Positions 24,208-34,860 are shown, counted from the stretch's first letter. The stretch is 56,978 bases of DNA from Desulfovibrionales bacterium (GCA_030156255.1 JASGMV010000021.1:1-56978); one strand, 5' to 3'. Notes: generated by a model not told the origin, from the letters alone. A program made the numbers and translations.

Positions 24208-25458
24208 TCAATCAAGAAGCAGGCTGAGATCGATTTTGTAATCCTTCGGGTCCACGCAGTCGGTGATGAGCAGGTTTTCGGACAGGGCCTCGGGAGAGGA
24301 GAGGTTGATGACCTCGGAGCGCATCGGCCGCATTCTGCGGTCATAGAGAATCTTGACGGTCGGGCACAACGGCAGGTCAGAGGCCATGTCGGCGACAACG
24401 GCGTATCGGCCGTCGCTGAGCCGCACGAAGCTTCCCACGGGATAGACGCCCAGGCAGCGAATGAACAGTTCGATGTATTCCGGATGGTGGATGCGCCCTC
24501 TGCCCGCATAAAGATTCTTCAGGGCTTCGGTGGGCAGCATGGCGCCCTTGTACGGCTTGTCCGAAGTCATGGCGTCGTAGGCGTCGGCTATGGCCAGAAT
24601 ACGCGTGTAGGTGCTGAGGTTGCGGTCGGAGAGAGAGCGGGGGTATCCCTGCCCGTCGTAACGTTCGTGATGGTCCAGCACCGCCTCCAGCACGTAGTCG
24701 CTGACGCCCTTCTGGTCGCGGAGCAGAATGTAGCCTTCGGCCGGATGCCACTTGACGTGCTCGAACTCCTCGGGAGTGAGCCGCCCGGGTTTGTTCAGAA
24801 TTCTCTCGTTGAGGCGCACCTTGCCGATGTCCAGAAACAGGCCGGCCGTGGCCAATATTCTGAGCTTTTCCTCCAGCAGCCCCAAACGCCGTCCGAACAC
24901 CGCCGCCAGAATCGAAACATTGACGCAATGTGTATACAGGTACTTGGACTTCCTGCGCAGGATGGCCAGGCTGGCGGCCGCAGTGTCGTTGCGCAGCACG
25001 GACTCCAGAATGTCCCGCACCAGCGGCTCGGATTCCTTGTAGTCCAGGGGGCGGCCTTGCCGAAGGTCCTCCATGAACTTGCGGACGTACTCCAAGGTGT
25101 GGTTGTAGACTTTCCGGGCGAAGTAGATTTCTTCGTGGTAGGCGATCTTGTTGGATTTTCCGAGGAGGATCGCGTCGACGCCCGGCGTGGGCATGGGATC
25201 GAAATCCAACTCGGACCGCGTCGTCTCGGCGGCGTCCAGCCCGCGGGCCGTATCGATGTAGACCCATTTAACGCCCGCGGAGCGGATGTCCTCCACCTCG
25301 GTCGTGGATTCCAACAGCCGCCTCGGACGCACGATGGGACGAACAAAAGTCCCCTCCCCGTACTCCACGAGGAAAACGCCCGGCTGCAAGGCGCTGGCCG
25401 GAACTTTCTTCATGGTCGGGCTGAAATCTTGTGGGAGGTAAAGTTCGTCCAAGGTCAT
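24208..25458 (-). CDS. HD-GYP-type protein with degenerate HD motif
   Basis: 416 residues. The N-terminal 100 residues resemble the DUF3391-type domain that precedes many HD-GYP phosphodiesterases. The HD-GYP region runs from about 170 to 330, with His177, IGK (211-213), His238, His263-His264 and GYP (271-273) in place. The signature HD dyad reads LD at 209-210, so one metal ligand is missing and c-di-GMP hydrolysis may be lost or altered. It may serve as a c-di-GMP sensor. AAGGA precedes the ATG. It lies upstream of the GAF-receiver gene on the same strand. Confidence 0.82.
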   Translation of the reverse strand: MTLDELYLPQDFSPTMKKVPASALQPGVFLVEYGEGTFVRPIVRPRRLLESTTEVEDIRSAGVKWVYIDTARGLDAAETTRSELDFDPMPTPGVDAILLGKSNKIAYHEEIYFARKVYNHTLEYVRKFMEDLRQGRPLDYKESEPLVRDILESVLRNDTAAASLAILRRKSKYLYTHCVNVSILAAVFGRRLGLLEEKLRILATAGLFLDIGKVRLNERILNKPGRLTPEEFEHVKWHPAEGYILLRDQKGVSDYVLEAVLDHHERYDGQGYPRSLSDRNLSTYTRILAIADAYDAMTSDKPYKGAMLPTEALKNLYAGRGRIHHPEYIELFIRCLGVYPVGSFVRLSDGRYAVVADMASDLPLCPTVKILYDRRMRPMRSEVINLSSPEALSENLLITDCVDPKDYKIDLSLLLD

Positions 25459-25727
25459 TGCACAGGTTCCTTTTGCCTGCACCTCGGGGCGCCGGCGCCG
25501 CATAAATTCAAGCGCTTGCTAAAGCCTATCTGAGGCGCCTCGTTCGTATACGAGTAACGCTTTCCAGTAAGCAAAGCAAATAAAAACTTTTTATTTTGCG
25601 ACCATTCCCCGATTTTCGCCCGGTTCGCCGGGGCGTTGCAGATTTTCAGAAAAAGCAAGGCAGGAAACCGCGCAAGACGCGGCGGACGCGAATGCGCCTG
25701 CGCAGCCGACCGAATACACGGAAAGGA

Positions 25728-26933
25728 TCAAAACGCTGCAGCATCCGGGCTTTTCTCCAACGCCGCCCCTGCAGGCGCGGGAGCGGCGTTTTCCGCGGTT
25801 TCCAGCGATCCTGCGCGGCTGACCAGAATACGCACCGGCTTGGACGGCGCTCTTTGATGCGGGCCGTAGGAAAAAGAGCCCGTCACGCCGCGATAGCCCG
25901 ACACTGAGGACAAAGCCTTGGCCGCAGCCTCGGACTGCGAACTCCCGGCCAGCTCCATGGCGCGCGCCAGTAGGGCCATGGCGTCGAATCCCAACGCGGG
26001 CGGGCCGCCCACGGGCGCATGCCCCTCCTGCTCCGTGTAATCCTGGACAAAAAGCTGGACCAGTTCCTCCGGTTGTTGATAGTCGGCGTGGGCCGCGTAG
26101 TAGACCGTCCCGGAGGCGGCTCCCAGACGGGGAGCGCCGTTCGCCGTGTCCATCCCCGCGCCGCAAACCGCCGGCCAGTCGATCCCGGCCCGCCGTAAGG
26201 CCGCCACGGCGCGTACCGCGTCGGGGCCGCCCGAGGCCAACCCCAGCAAAAGCGGTCCCTGGCGGCTGCCGATCTCCGCGGCGAGCGCATCCAGATCGCC
26301 GCCGTCGTCAACCATCTCCAAGCGGGCCTCCACCTGAACGCCCCGGGCCGCAAGGCTTTCGGACAATTTTTTTCCGAAGGCGGACCACGACTCCATGGAA
26401 GGGTCGACGATCAGTACGGCCTTGTCCAGGCCCAGGTCGGAGGCGGCCATGGAAGCCAGGGCCTCGGCCTCGGCCGTGTCGTCGAAAGCGGCGGTGAAGA
26501 ACAAAGGGCCCACCGATTCGGGCAATCCGTCCAGCGTGGCGCCGACGCACAAAAACAATCGCCCCAATCCTTGGGCCGCGACGCCGGCGGCCTGGGCCGC
26601 GGTCGCGTCCAAAAGTCCCACGAAGGCCGTGGCGTTGCTTTTCTGGACCAAATCCAAGACCAGCCTGTCCAAAGACAACATGTTCGCGGCCGCGTCGCGG
26701 ACCTCCAACCGAAGCGGCCGGCCGAGCACCCCGCCGGCCTGGTTGATCTTCCGGGCGGCCAGCTTTACGCCGGCGAGAGCCGCCTGGCCGTCGACCGCCC
26801 GGGGTCCGGTCAATTCGAACACGCATCCGACCACGACCGATGAAGCCGCCTGCGGAGAAGGCGACTCAGCAGCCTGAGCCGTCGCAGCCAGAAGCGTCAA
26901 GACCAGAAAAAAAAGTATGCGCAGCCAGCTCAC
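25728..26933 (-). CDS. Periplasmic binding protein, branched-chain amino acid type
   Basis: 401 residues with a Sec signal cleaved near AQA (residue 21). The mature part is a type 1 periplasmic binding protein of the LivK group: VVVGCVFELTGPRAVDGQ, GVKLAARKINQAGGVLGRPL and an AGMDTANGAPRLG segment. It binds a small ligand, commonly an amino acid, amide or urea derivative. No permease or ATPase gene is near, so it is an orphan that may serve a distant transporter or a sensor. The GTG start comes one base after the stop of the patatin-like gene, so the two are translationally coupled, an unexpected pairing. Confidence 0.8.
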   Translation of the reverse strand: MSWLRILFFLVLTLLAATAQAAESPSPQAASSVVVGCVFELTGPRAVDGQAALAGVKLAARKINQAGGVLGRPLRLEVRDAAANMLSLDRLVLDLVQKSNATAFVGLLDATAAQAAGVAAQGLGRLFLCVGATLDGLPESVGPLFFTAAFDDTAEAEALASMAASDLGLDKAVLIVDPSMESWSAFGKKLSESLAARGVQVEARLEMVDDGGDLDALAAEIGSRQGPLLLGLASGGPDAVRAVAALRRAGIDWPAVCGAGMDTANGAPRLGAASGTVYYAAHADYQQPEELVQLFVQDYTEQEGHAPVGGPPALGFDAMALLARAMELAGSSQSEAAAKALSSVSGYRGVTGSFSYGPHQRAPSKPVRILVSRAGSLETAENAAPAPAGAALEKSPDAAAF

Positions 26934-26934
26934 T

Positions 26935-27996
26935 TCAATCCCCCAAGCCTCTCAGAGGTTCATCGTCCACCCTTAAGTCCGGAGGATCGCTCTCGACTTT
27001 TTCCGAAGCGGGCTCCGGTTCGACTTCTTTCGAAGCGGGTTCCGGCTCCTCCAGTTTATCGCCCGGCTTGCAGCATAACTGATAGAGTGGTTTCCCGCCC
27101 CGGTGGTTGCTCGCGTTGAAATTCTTGATCGCCTCAAGAATCTGTTCCCCTTTTTCCTGCACGGTCCTCTTGCCCCCGTACAGAATCTCCGGCAAACGCT
27201 CCACCTCCCACAATTCCAACGAGGCGGTGGAATTGATGTTCAGCAGAATGATTTCGTAATGGTGCATGTCAATGGAAAGGGGCATCTGGCTGGTAAGCAA
27301 CGCCTTGCGATAGATTCTGGCGGCGTTGCTGTGACACGCCATGAAGCCTTCGGGCTCGGGGTTGCATGCGTCGTCGAAGTAAACGCCGACAATAATGTCC
27401 ATGGACCGTTTGACGCACTCCATGATGGGAACCGGCAGGGAGAAGGAGCCGTCCACCAGCATGCCGCCGTTGAGGGGAAGCGGGGGCATAAACGGATAGT
27501 ACGCTCCGCCCGCGTAGACAGCCTCGGCCAGATCGCCGCTTTCGATCGCAACGTGTTGCCCCGTCAGCAGGTCCGTGGCTGCGATGACGGTCTTCGGTGT
27601 GAGGTCCTCCACGAGCTGGCGATAAAAAATTTTCCGGTAGACCCGGCGCAGCCCGTGAGGCCTCAACAGCCCGGACTGCGCGTTGAAGTTGCCCATGGGC
27701 AGATGCGCGATGTCCATGACTGCGCGGTAGTCCACATCCGTGAAAAATCGACGGTCCACGGCCTTGGTGAACACGCCCTGAATTTCCTTCAGGTTGTAGC
27801 CGGCGCCCCACAAGCCCGCCAACAGAGCGCCGCCTCCCACGGCGGCCACCATATCCACAGGGATGGCGTATCGCTCAAAAAATTCGATCACAGGCAGTGC
27901 GCTAAAGGACTTGATGCCTACGGAGCCAAGCGCCAGGCCGATGCGTGGGCGAGTCTCGTCGTCAGCCATGATCTCCCGGATCGCTCGTTTGTTCAT
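26935..27996 (-). CDS. Patatin-like protein lacking the catalytic serine
   Basis: 353 residues. The overall pattern is that of bacterial patatin-like phospholipases, but the active-site motifs are changed. The oxyanion-hole GGGxxG is GSVGIK (24-29). The nucleophile elbow GxSxG reads GGGAL at 54-58, with Gly in place of Ser. The DG[GA] motif is DGS at 182-184. Lipase activity is therefore unlikely by the known mechanism. The tail (about 315-345) has an imperfect acidic repeat (EPEPASKEVEPEPASEKVE). AGGAGG precedes the ATG. The next gene, a binding protein, begins one base after its stop. Confidence 0.72.
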   Translation of the reverse strand: MNKRAIREIMADDETRPRIGLALGSVGIKSFSALPVIEFFERYAIPVDMVAAVGGGALLAGLWGAGYNLKEIQGVFTKAVDRRFFTDVDYRAVMDIAHLPMGNFNAQSGLLRPHGLRRVYRKIFYRQLVEDLTPKTVIAATDLLTGQHVAIESGDLAEAVYAGGAYYPFMPPLPLNGGMLVDGSFSLPVPIMECVKRSMDIIVGVYFDDACNPEPEGFMACHSNAARIYRKALLTSQMPLSIDMHHYEIILLNINSTASLELWEVERLPEILYGGKRTVQEKGEQILEAIKNFNASNHRGGKPLYQLCCKPGDKLEEPEPASKEVEPEPASEKVESDPPDLRVDDEPLRGLGD

Positions 27997-28260
27997 GAAA
28001 GCGCCTCCTGCTCTTTGTTTTAACAACATATATCGACGGTTATTGCCTGGCAATACACTGAAACAGCACTCCAAAAGCAAAAGAGTTCGACAAGGCAGGC
28101 CCGAAATCGTCCAAAAACGGCTTCCAACCTGCGCCGGTTGTACTTGTCGGGATATCTGATACAGTTCATCCCCCGGATAAAAAAAAATCGCATTTTTACA
28201 AAAGCCGCAAGGCGGCGACCATGTTATGGCGTACAGCATCGATTGAAACAAGGCGCTTTC

Positions 28261-30090
<1,830 letters not shown>

Positions 30091-30118
30091 AGCGTCAGAG
30101 CTGGGGGGAGCGATTCAC

Positions 30119-30155
30119 AAAAAACCGCCGCCGGTTTGAAAACCGGCGGCGGTTT
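30119..30155. terminator. Bidirectional terminator between convergent genes
   Basis: A perfect 15-bp stem (aaaccgccgccggtt/aaccggcggcggttt) with loop tgaa separates the methyltransferase fusion from the minus-strand CoA-disulfide reductase. Six T residues end the stem on the minus strand. Confidence 0.9.
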
Positions 30156-30197
30156 GTCCATCCAGCGCGCCATACAAAGCCGTGCACAACGCGGCGG

Positions 30198-31898
30198 TTA
30201 ATCCAGCTTTTCGCCCCACTGCTTCAGGCCGGCCATGCCGCCCATGGCGCTTTGCACATTTTTATATCCTTTGGAGACCAGCTGCACCTGAGCTTCATAC
30301 GAGCGGGCTCCTGTGTTGCAAACCAACAGGATAGGTTTGTCTTTGGGAACTTCCGCAATACGCTCGTATAACTTGCCTTGCGGAATATTATGCCACTGCT
30401 CGGGGTTGGCCTTCAGAAATGGCGACGCGTCCGCCTCCTCGCGGCAATCCAGGAAATAACAGCCGTCGCCCTCCCAAAGACGATGGAACTCATCGGGATA
30501 AACGCCGAGCAAGCGGCCTTCGATGGCGTTCTCGGCAACGTGGCCGAGACTGTTCAAAATGTCCACGGCCGCGGCGAACGGCGGAGAATAGGCCATCTCC
30601 AAATTGGAGAGTTCCTCCACCTTCGGCTTGTGCGGCAAAAGCCCGGCCACGACATTGACCCTTCCGACCAGTGCGTCGCTCGTCGAGCCGAAGCCCTGAA
30701 TCCCCAGAATTCTGCGGGTTCCCTTTTCGTACACCAGCTCCAGCGTCATGAGGGCCTTGGTGGGATAGAAGTGCGCTCGATCCAGCTGGACCATGAGCAC
30801 GCTGCCCGCATCGAATCCCGCGGCGCGAGCCGAGTCCAGGGACAAGCCCGCCCCGGAAAGCGTCCGTTCAAAAATCTTGACCACAAAAGAGCCGACTGCT
30901 CCGGAAAAGACGGCGTCGCCGCCGGCCAGGTTGGTTCCGATAACCCGCCCCTGCCGGTTGGAGAGAGACCCCATGGGTAAATAGAGCGGTTGGCCCGTGA
31001 TCAGGTCCTTCACCAGCACGCAGTCGCCGCCCGCATAGATATCCGGGTCGGAGGTGCGCATATGCTCGTCTACCAGGACGCCGCCCCGCTCGTGCACGTC
31101 CAATCCGGCCTCCTTGGCCAAATCGGAATTGGGAACGACGCCAGGCGCCATGATCACCAGATCAGCCTCGATTTCATTCCTGTCCGTAATCACCCGCTGG
31201 ACCCGGCCTTCGCCCTCCAGCCGCACCACCTTTTCGTTCAGGTGAAAAACGACGCCTTTCTCCTCCATATGCCGCTGGCCCATGGCGGCCAACGACGGGC
31301 TGACCAGCCGAGGCATAATCTGACTCGTGATCTCCACCACCTCGGTCTCGACGCCCCACATGTCGGCTAGGGCGTCCGCCATCTCCAGACCGATGAACCC
31401 GGCGCCCACGACCACGGCCCGGTTAACCAACCCCTTGGTCAGGGCCTCCCGGATGAGAATGGCCTCATCCAGCGAGCTGATATAGTGCACGCCCTCCAAG
31501 TCTTCGCCCGGCAACCCCAGCTTTCTGACTCGAGCGCCCATGGAAATGACCAGCTTGTCATACGGCAGATATTCCTCTTTCCCGTTGTCCACATTGCGGA
31601 CCAACACCTTTTTGCCCGCCCGATCAACCTGCACGGCCTTCAGCCCGGTCCGGACATCCACTCCTTTGACTTCCTTGAAAAAATCATTGTCGCGGACCAT
31701 ATGAAAGCTGGTGGCTCTCAATTCCGACGCATCCGAGACATCTCCACCCACATAATAGGGAATACCACAGCTTCCATAGGAAATCGTTTTGGACTGGTCG
31801 ATCATCAAAACCGTGGAGTCCGGCTCCAGGCGTTTGAAACGCGCCGCAGCTTTTGGACCCGCGGCGACAGCGCCGATAATAAGAACGTGTTGAGGCAT
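30198..31898 (-). CDS. CoA-disulfide/persulfide reductase with C-terminal rhodanese domain
   Basis: 566 residues. The N-terminal 440 residues are a flavin disulfide reductase: FAD-binding IIGAVAAGPKAAAR, the single redox Cys44 in SYGSCGIPYY (the CoADR signature), the NAD-binding VVVGAGFIGLE and the late FAD motif IYAGGDC. The C-terminal domain is a rhodanese with Cys527 in LVCNTGARSYEA. Fusions of this type reduce CoA disulfide, persulfides or polysulfides with NADH, fitting sulfur metabolism. Start at 31898 (MPQHVLIIGA) with AAGGAAGG upstream. A long frame upstream is non-coding. Confidence 0.92.
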   Translation of the reverse strand: MPQHVLIIGAVAAGPKAAARFKRLEPDSTVLMIDQSKTISYGSCGIPYYVGGDVSDASELRATSFHMVRDNDFFKEVKGVDVRTGLKAVQVDRAGKKVLVRNVDNGKEEYLPYDKLVISMGARVRKLGLPGEDLEGVHYISSLDEAILIREALTKGLVNRAVVVGAGFIGLEMADALADMWGVETEVVEITSQIMPRLVSPSLAAMGQRHMEEKGVVFHLNEKVVRLEGEGRVQRVITDRNEIEADLVIMAPGVVPNSDLAKEAGLDVHERGGVLVDEHMRTSDPDIYAGGDCVLVKDLITGQPLYLPMGSLSNRQGRVIGTNLAGGDAVFSGAVGSFVVKIFERTLSGAGLSLDSARAAGFDAGSVLMVQLDRAHFYPTKALMTLELVYEKGTRRILGIQGFGSTSDALVGRVNVVAGLLPHKPKVEELSNLEMAYSPPFAAAVDILNSLGHVAENAIEGRLLGVYPDEFHRLWEGDGCYFLDCREEADASPFLKANPEQWHNIPQGKLYERIAEVPKDKPILLVCNTGARSYEAQVQLVSKGYKNVQSAMGGMAGLKQWGEKLD

Positions 31899-32293
31899 TT
31901 GGCGAAACCTTCCTTGATGTTGGCTGGCAAGCCGCCCGACGGACGCAGAAATGTCGCGCTTCAAGTTGCCTGGCCCGGATTCGCGACGCCGCGAATCCTC
32001 CAGGCTCCCCGAACGCGCCCCCTTCCACGTTGTTCGGCAACCTGCGGTTAGTGATCCTCGAACAGACCCGCGAACTGGAACCAAGCAGCCGGCCTGCAGA
32101 CAACCGCCGGAGGAAAGTTAGCCGCTTCAGCCGATGTTCGCAATAGCTGGAGAGAAAAAATGGCGGCGGCTCAGCGAGACGGGAACGTCCCCGCCGTTTT
32201 TTGTTGAGGAAACGACGAAACCTCGCCTGCCGCATGCGCCCCGCGTCCGCTGCTTCGTAAGCGGGAGAGCCTGTCGACTTCGTCGGCATGTTC
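31899..32293. other. Intergenic region upstream of the CoA-disulfide reductase
   Basis: About 395 bases between two minus-strand genes. It should carry the promoter of the CoA-disulfide reductase gene near its left end. I see no convincing consensus, repeat or coding frame; the open frames here are Arg-rich and lack ribosome binding sites. Confidence 0.4.
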
Positions 32294-32330
32294 AAAAAGG
32301 CCGGAGGCCGGCGACAATCGCCGGCCTCCG
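32294..32330 (-). terminator. Intrinsic terminator of the 114-residue protein gene
   Basis: A 13-bp stem (cggaggccggcga/tcgccggcctccg) with loop caa, followed on the minus strand by five T residues after three bases. Confidence 0.85.
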
Positions 32331-32374
32331 TAGGTGGGGAAGGAAAGGGATGGCCAAGGAGCGATCGCTGCGCG

Positions 32375-32719
32375 TTACGAATACAACTCCTTTTCAAGCC
32401 ATCTCCTTATTGAAGAATCAACCGGATACAATCCCTTGAGGCCGTCCGTGTCCTTGAGGAAATCGCGTCCCACGTCCCGAGGCAGCACGAGTTCCGCGAG
32501 CTCTTCGGCGCCCTCTGAGGAGCGTCGCACCAGCCGGACCATGGGCTGCTCGCCCCACGTGCTCACCACGAAGTAAGTGGAGACGTCGTCCTTGGAGCGA
32601 ACGGGCTGGCGATCACCCTTCCAGCAGTTGTTGCCCCATTCCAGGTACATGGTCACGGCGTCTTCGGGCGTCATGCCCCAGTCGATATCCAGGTTCTTGA
32701 AATTTCTTAAGCTTCCCAT
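32375..32719 (-). CDS. Small acidic hypothetical protein
   Basis: 114 residues, soluble, Trp-rich at the N-terminus (DIDWGMTPEDAVTMYLEWGN) with an even spread of charged residues and a C-terminal helix (IRRWLEKELYS). I do not recognise a named family; the N-terminal motif seems familiar from Desulfovibrio proteins, but this is from memory only. It has an excellent AAAGGAGG site, a consensus promoter overlapped by an AT-rich palindrome, and its own terminator, so it is a strongly expressed and probably regulated single-gene unit. Confidence 0.75.
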   Translation of the reverse strand: MGSLRNFKNLDIDWGMTPEDAVTMYLEWGNNCWKGDRQPVRSKDDVSTYFVVSTWGEQPMVRLVRRSSEGAEELAELVLPRDVGRDFLKDTDGLKGLYPVDSSIRRWLEKELYS

Positions 32720-32760
32720 GGTCCGCCTCCTTTGGAGGTAGTCGTTTCACTTTAACACTA

Positions 32761-32788
32761 ATAATAACTATTATCTTTCACTCGTCAA
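32761..32788 (-). promoter_or_regulatory. Promoter with overlapping AT palindrome
   Basis: On the minus strand TTGACG (32788-32783) and TATTAT (32766-32761) are separated by 16 bases, about 42 bases before the ATG. A 6-2-6 inverted repeat (ataata-ac-tattat, 32761-32774) covers the -10 box and looks like an operator. Its GATAAT-type halves recall Fur boxes, but it does not match the full 19-bp consensus. Confidence 0.6.
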
Positions 32789-32863
32789 GGGCCTTCCGTG
32801 AACTTTTTTGACTCCGAAGCGGGCCGTTCCGGTTGGATCGCACTCTGTTAGAGCCGTCAAACT

Positions 32864-32971
32864 TTGAAAAAGTTTAACGGCTCGGCAAGGATTTGTCCGC
32901 AACTCCTTGCCGCGAAATGCTTGTAGGCGAGCTGCGCTCGCCGTGAAGCAAGCATTTCAAGCGTCATATGC
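32864..32971 (+). repeat. Dispersed intergenic repeat, copy A
   Basis: About 108 bp that align with copy B at 53537-53645, sharing blocks such as ggcaagga, gccgtgaagcaa and cgtca.atgc. Copy A is highly structured: gaaatgctt- and -aagcatttc arms (10 bp) enclose a second perfect stem ggcgagc/gctcgcc, and a separate ggcaagga/tccttgcc stem lies beside it. It lies in the gap between aldA (minus) and the 114-residue protein gene (minus). Confidence 0.65.
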
Positions 32972-32978
32972 TCTAAGA

Positions 32979-33010
32979 AGCCCCGCGGGCGCATACGCGT
33001 CCGCGGGGCT
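32979..33010 (-). terminator. Hairpin after aldA
   Basis: A 10-bp stem (agccccgcgg/ccgcggggct), extended by weaker pairs toward the loop, lies 60 bases after the aldA stop. The minus-strand tail (cttctta) is only moderately T-rich. Confidence 0.65.
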
Positions 33011-33070
33011 CTCAGGGGGCGCCGACCGACGAGGGGGGAAGGCCGGTCGGCGAACGTAGAGGGAGGAAAA

Positions 33071-34507
33071 TCAATATTGGATATAGGTCACATGCGTCTG
33101 CAAGTATTCGTAGAGGCCGTGCTTGCCGTCCGCGCCGCCGATGCCGGACTTGCGCCAGCCGGCGTGGAAGCCCTGGATGGCCTCAAAGTGTTCTCGGTTG
33201 ACGTAGGTCTCCCCGAACTTCAGTTCATTGATGGCGCGCATCATCTTGGCGACGTTGTTGGTGAAGATGGAGGACGTCAGGCCGTATTCGCAGTCGTTTG
33301 CGAAATCCAGGGCCTCGTCGAAATCCGCAACCTTGACCACGGGCAGCACCGGCCCGAAGATTTCCTTGCGGATGATCTCCATGTCCTGGGCGCAATTGGC
33401 CAGCACGGTCGGTTTGTAAAAGAAACCGGTGGGCTGATCGGCGGCGCGGCAGCCGCCGGCCAGCACTTCCGCGCCGTCGGCCTTGGCCTGCTCCACCATG
33501 GATTCGATCTTGCTCAGCTGCTCCGCGTTGATCTGGCTGCTCATGCCCGGCGCCGGGTCGGCGAAGGGATCGCCGTACGCCACGGCCTCCATGCCCTTGA
33601 CCAGCTTGTCCATGAATTCGTCGTAGATGGAGGCGTCGACATAGGCGCGTTCGGCGCAATTGCAGACCTGGCCGGAGAAGATAACCCGGGAGTCGATGAC
33701 GGCCTTGACCGCCAAATCCAGATCCGCGTCGCTGCAGATGATCGCCGGCGCCTTGCCGCCCAGCTCCAGCGAGGTCTTGGTGATGTTCTCCGCCGTGGCC
33801 GCAAGGATGCTCTGCCCGGTCTCGACGCTGCCGGTCAGCGTCACGAGTCCGACCTTGGGGCTGCGCACCAGCGTATCGCCCAGGGTGGCCCCTCCGCCGG
33901 CGACAAAGTTCAGCACGCCTTTGGGCAGGCCGATGTCCGCAATCATTTTTGCGAACTCGAAGGTGGTGTTGGGCGTCTCGCTGCTGGGTTTGAGAATGAT
34001 CGTGCATCCCGTGAGCAGGGACGGCGCCACCTTGCGGGCCATGACGAAAAACGGGAAGTTCCAAGGGCAAACGCCCACGACCACGCCGATGGGCTGGCGG
34101 TGCAGCAGGATGTTTTCCGTGGGCCTGTCGCTCTGGATGACCTCGCCCTCGTACTTGCGCGCCCACCCCGCGTAATAGTCGAAATACTCGGAAGTGGAGT
34201 CGATCTCCGCCAGGGCCAACGGCATGACTTTCGCTTGTTCCTCTGCCAGAACCGAAGCCAACTCCATGCGATTTTTGCGAATGATTTCCGCCATCTTCTT
34301 CAGGTACGAAGCGCGTTCGGCGCAGGGTTTGGCGGCCCAGGCCTTTTGGGAGGCGTCGGCGGCCTCCAGCGCTGCTTCGGCGTCCTCGGCGCCGCCTTTA
34401 GGCGCCATGGCGACGACCTTTTCCGTGTACGGATTCACCACCTCGAATTGCTCTTTGGACGCAGCGTCCCGGAACTCGCCGTTGATATACTGCTGGTAGA
34501 CCTTCAT
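33071..34507 (-). CDS. aldA: Aldehyde dehydrogenase, lactaldehyde/glycolaldehyde type
   Basis: 478 residues, the length of E. coli AldA (479). Catalytic features are visible: Asn in CPWNFPFF, Glu in LELGGKAP and the nucleophilic Cys in GQVCNCAERAYV, which matches the AldA-type signature. NAD-dependent oxidation of lactaldehyde or glycolaldehyde to the acid in the cytoplasm is expected; exact substrate preference cannot be read from sequence. The ATG follows GGAGG. It stands alone, with a hairpin after the stop. Confidence 0.9.
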   Translation of the reverse strand: MKVYQQYINGEFRDAASKEQFEVVNPYTEKVVAMAPKGGAEDAEAALEAADASQKAWAAKPCAERASYLKKMAEIIRKNRMELASVLAEEQAKVMPLALAEIDSTSEYFDYYAGWARKYEGEVIQSDRPTENILLHRQPIGVVVGVCPWNFPFFVMARKVAPSLLTGCTIILKPSSETPNTTFEFAKMIADIGLPKGVLNFVAGGGATLGDTLVRSPKVGLVTLTGSVETGQSILAATAENITKTSLELGGKAPAIICSDADLDLAVKAVIDSRVIFSGQVCNCAERAYVDASIYDEFMDKLVKGMEAVAYGDPFADPAPGMSSQINAEQLSKIESMVEQAKADGAEVLAGGCRAADQPTGFFYKPTVLANCAQDMEIIRKEIFGPVLPVVKVADFDEALDFANDCEYGLTSSIFTNNVAKMMRAINELKFGETYVNREHFEAIQGFHAGWRKSGIGGADGKHGLYEYLQTHVTYIQY

Positions 34508-34769
34508 CCGAGCAACCTCCTGCAGTTACTGAAAGTTAGGCCATGTGGACGTATTTTCGCATCCTTGCGAATCGTTCAAGACTTCTCCGCCCACATGAAC
34601 GGCTTCTTTTAAAATGGAGCGAAATTGAAACGCAGGCAAGCCTTCTTTCGAAGTTTACGCAACAAAATCCACAACACGTTTCTTTTACAGCAGAAAGGAA
34701 ACGACAAGTCGCCGCTCGGCAAGCGCGAATTTTTGCGGAAAGCGGCGACTCCGTCTTTTTCGAGCTTTC
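34508..34769. other. AT-rich divergent intergenic region
   Basis: Between aldA (minus) and the flagellar genes (plus), with lower GC than its surroundings. It should contain the aldA promoter. I see no coding frame with a ribosome binding site and no repeat. Confidence 0.4.
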
Positions 34770-34816
34770 TATAATAGAGTGACGGCCCTTGGCGGCCGCC
34801 CTTCGCCAAGGGCCGT
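34770..34816 (+). promoter_or_regulatory. TATAAT box followed at +1 by a perfect hairpin
   Basis: TATAAT lies at 34770-34775 but the -35 region (gactcc) is poor. A perfect 13-bp stem (acggcccttggcg/cgccaagggccgt, 34782-34794 and 34804-34816) starts seven bases after the -10 box, exactly where transcription would begin, and has no T tail. The fliJ message would therefore carry a 5'-terminal hairpin. Confidence 0.5.
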
Positions 34817-34860
34817 CGCCGAGGCTTCACAGCAATGGGTTTTCATGGCAATGTGTCGCC

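Noticed and set aside
28000-28260. Riboswitch (SAM or SAH) before the methionine-synthesis fusion gene
   Set aside because: I could not find the conserved core of either class by eye; a covariance search would decide.
32761-32774. AT palindrome as a definite Fur box
   Set aside because: It has GATAAT-like halves but not the full 19-bp consensus; kept only as an operator candidate.
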